Of a stretch of DNA of 7,697 nucleotides, positions 6,366 through 7,697 are shown one piece after another (the first letter of the stretch is position 1; each line of letters begins with the position of its first letter). The DNA is taken from contig JAFGQQ010000028.1 in assembly GCA_016935595.1 (NCBI GenBank), positions 1-7,697 of the forward strand, given 5' to 3'. The notes beneath the pieces were generated by a model. It was not told where the DNA came from. It was given only the letters and a program-made list of their open reading frames with translations, and searched no databases. The translations under genes were made by a program, and so were the position numbers. This DNA comes from Bacteroidales bacterium (GTDB lineage Bacteria > Bacteroidota > Bacteroidia > Bacteroidales > UBA10428).

Positions 6366-7697
6366 CTAGTACTTAACAATTTTCCGTTTATAAATCTTAT
6401 TTCCCGATTTTATATCAATAAAATAAACTCCGCTTGATAAATTACCTGTAAAGATAAATTCATTATAACCAGTTTTAACTAACATTTTTCCTGAAATATC
6501 AAAAATCCTAATCTCATTAATTTCAATATTTTGGTGCTTTTGAATATATATTTTATCAGAAAAAGGGTTTGGAAAGATATGAATTTTTTCTTTTTCAATT
6601 AATTCATTAATTATAGTTGGAGTTTGAGTGAGAATCTTATGATTAGGATCAAAAGCTAAATCTTTTACATAAAAATTTGTTTCTATTAAGTATTCCTGAT
6701 CGTTATGTGTATTATATAAAATTATATTCGAATCTTTACCAAGACCAATTAACTGAACAGGTATATGCATCTCGAAAAAATCGACAGATGTATGGGATAT
6801 TGTTTGATTAATTTTAATATAAATTTTCATTTCATCATCCTGATACCAGTATATTTTATATTTCGGAAAACCCTGGCCATAATACCAGTCATCCAAAAAC
6901 TCCGTTAATGAGGTATCGGCTGCATTTTCCAAATGGTATTTTAAATCGTCAGTTGTGGCAGTTTTAAATGCTAAATCAGGATCGTTTAAATAATTATTTA
7001 TCCCTGTAAAAAAAAGGCTGTCACCCATTTCCCATCTTAACATGTGTAATACTAGTGCTCCTTTACCATACGACAACCTATAATTAAAAATTCTTGAGGC
7101 ATCTGAAGTGTCTTCAACCCAAACCGATCCGTCCTCTTCCGAAATAACATAATCAATATATTTTATCAGCCATTCATTTAAATAATCATTACCCGAGAAG
7201 TGTTCATGCACCAAGGCTTCGGAATATTTTGCAAAACCTTCGTTTAACCAAATATCCTGCCAGGTAGCACAGGTAATATAATTACCAAACCATTGATGAG
7301 ATAATTCATGTGCAAGAATATCAAAACCGAATGATCCCATAAAGCTCATGGTTTGATTTTCCATAGCTCCTCCCCATGTAAACTGAGCATGGCCATATTT
7401 TTCTTTATAAAACGGGTAAGTAATATATTTTTCATCGAAAAACTGTAAAACAGGCAATAATTGACTGGTATTATTTTTAAGGGAATCGGCATCTTCAGGA
7501 TATACGTAATTCAGCACTTCAAGCTCAACGCCGTTTGATAACGTGACATATTCTCTGTAAACACTATAATTGGTAATACCAATAGCAATTAAATAATAAG
7601 CAATAGGATACCGGTGTTTCCAATGGTAAGTAACAAGAGAATTACTTGTTTCATTTACTAGCAATCCATTTGAGGCAACCCTGTAACCAGATGGAAC
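6366..7697 (-). CDS. Secreted M1-family zinc aminopeptidase with T9SS sorting domain, 5' end outside window
   Basis: C-terminal 443 residues of an M1 (aminopeptidase N-like) metallopeptidase; the reading frame is open to the right edge. A TTG at 7662 could be read as a start, but the residues before it (VPSGYRVASNG) are typical M1 N-domain sequence, so the gene continues upstream. Numbering from the first visible codon: GGAMEN (109-114) is the M1 exopeptidase motif; HELSH (130-134) and E153 form HExxH-x18-E, giving zinc ligands H130, H134 and E153 with E131 as catalytic base; Y210 in LSYGKGA matches the transition-state tyrosine. After the catalytic domain comes a beta-rich stretch (about 271-360), not the large helical C-domain of PepN-type enzymes. 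The last 70 or so residues (IFPNPFSDK onward, with IFDISGKML, SSGVYFIDI and a lysine/arginine-rich end) are a type A T9SS sorting domain. It therefore probably acts outside the outer membrane on peptides or proteins; the substrate is unknown. Confidence 0.95.
   Translation of the reverse strand, partial: VPSGYRVASNGLLVNETSNSLVTYHWKHRYPIAYYLIAIGITNYSVYREYVTLSNGVELEVLNYVYPEDADSLKNNTSQLLPVLQFFDEKYITYPFYKEKYGHAQFTWGGAMENQTMSFMGSFGFDILAHELSHQWFGNYITCATWQDIWLNEGFAKYSEALVHEHFSGNDYLNEWLIKYIDYVISEEDGSVWVEDTSDASRIFNYRLSYGKGALVLHMLRWEMGDSLFFTGINNYLNDPDLAFKTATTDDLKYHLENAADTSLTEFLDDWYYGQGFPKYKIYWYQDDEMKIYIKINQTISHTSVDFFEMHIPVQLIGLGKDSNIILYNTHNDQEYLIETNFYVKDLAFDPNHKILTQTPTIINELIEKEKIHIFPNPFSDKIYIQKHQNIEINEIRIFDISGKMLVKTGYNEFIFTGNLSSGVYFIDIKSGNKIYKRKIVKY

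Noticed and set aside
7662..7664. TTG as the start of the M1 peptidase
   Set aside because: The frame stays open to the window edge and the upstream residues match the M1 N-terminal domain, so the gene is cut by the window, not started there.

Overview
The window looks like chromosomal DNA of a Bacteroidota member, probably in or near the Bacteroidales/Marinilabiliales; that placement is inference. The support is AT-rich DNA, a secreted peptidase ending in a type IX secretion (T9SS) sorting domain, a long eukaryote-like (type 2) isoleucyl-tRNA synthetase, start sites without Shine-Dalgarno sequences, and a good match to the Bacteroidota promoter pattern (TTG, about 20 nt, TAnnTTTG). All six supported genes are on the minus strand, so transcription runs from high to low coordinates.

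In transcription order: a 5'-truncated M1 zinc aminopeptidase with a T9SS tail (7697-6366), riboflavin synthase RibE (6317-5721), a membrane sensor histidine kinase with no periplasmic sensor domain and no adjacent response regulator (5575-4535), IleRS (4281-844), a DksA/TraR-family protein with a degenerate zinc finger (807-430), and the first 112 codons of lipoprotein signal peptidase LspA (338-1). ileS, the DksA-like gene and lspA form a housekeeping cluster, with a probable intrinsic terminator between the last two. The peptidase, ribE and kinase genes are co-oriented but have no obvious shared function.

The most structured non-coding DNA is the 253-bp gap between the kinase and ileS. It holds a convincing promoter facing ileS, followed by about 180 nt of putative leader with three consecutive inverted repeats. 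The middle repeat is a GC-rich palindrome (38 of 58 bases G or C) that stands out from the AT-rich surroundings. The leader does not match the T-box consensus. A second, degenerate long inverted repeat lies between ribE and the kinase.

I see no CRISPR array, transposase, phage gene, tRNA or rRNA. I do not see a clearly new multi-gene system. The observations most worth checking are the 1,3-swapped HIGH motif (GIHH) of IleRS, the structured ileS leader, and the intergenic palindromes.
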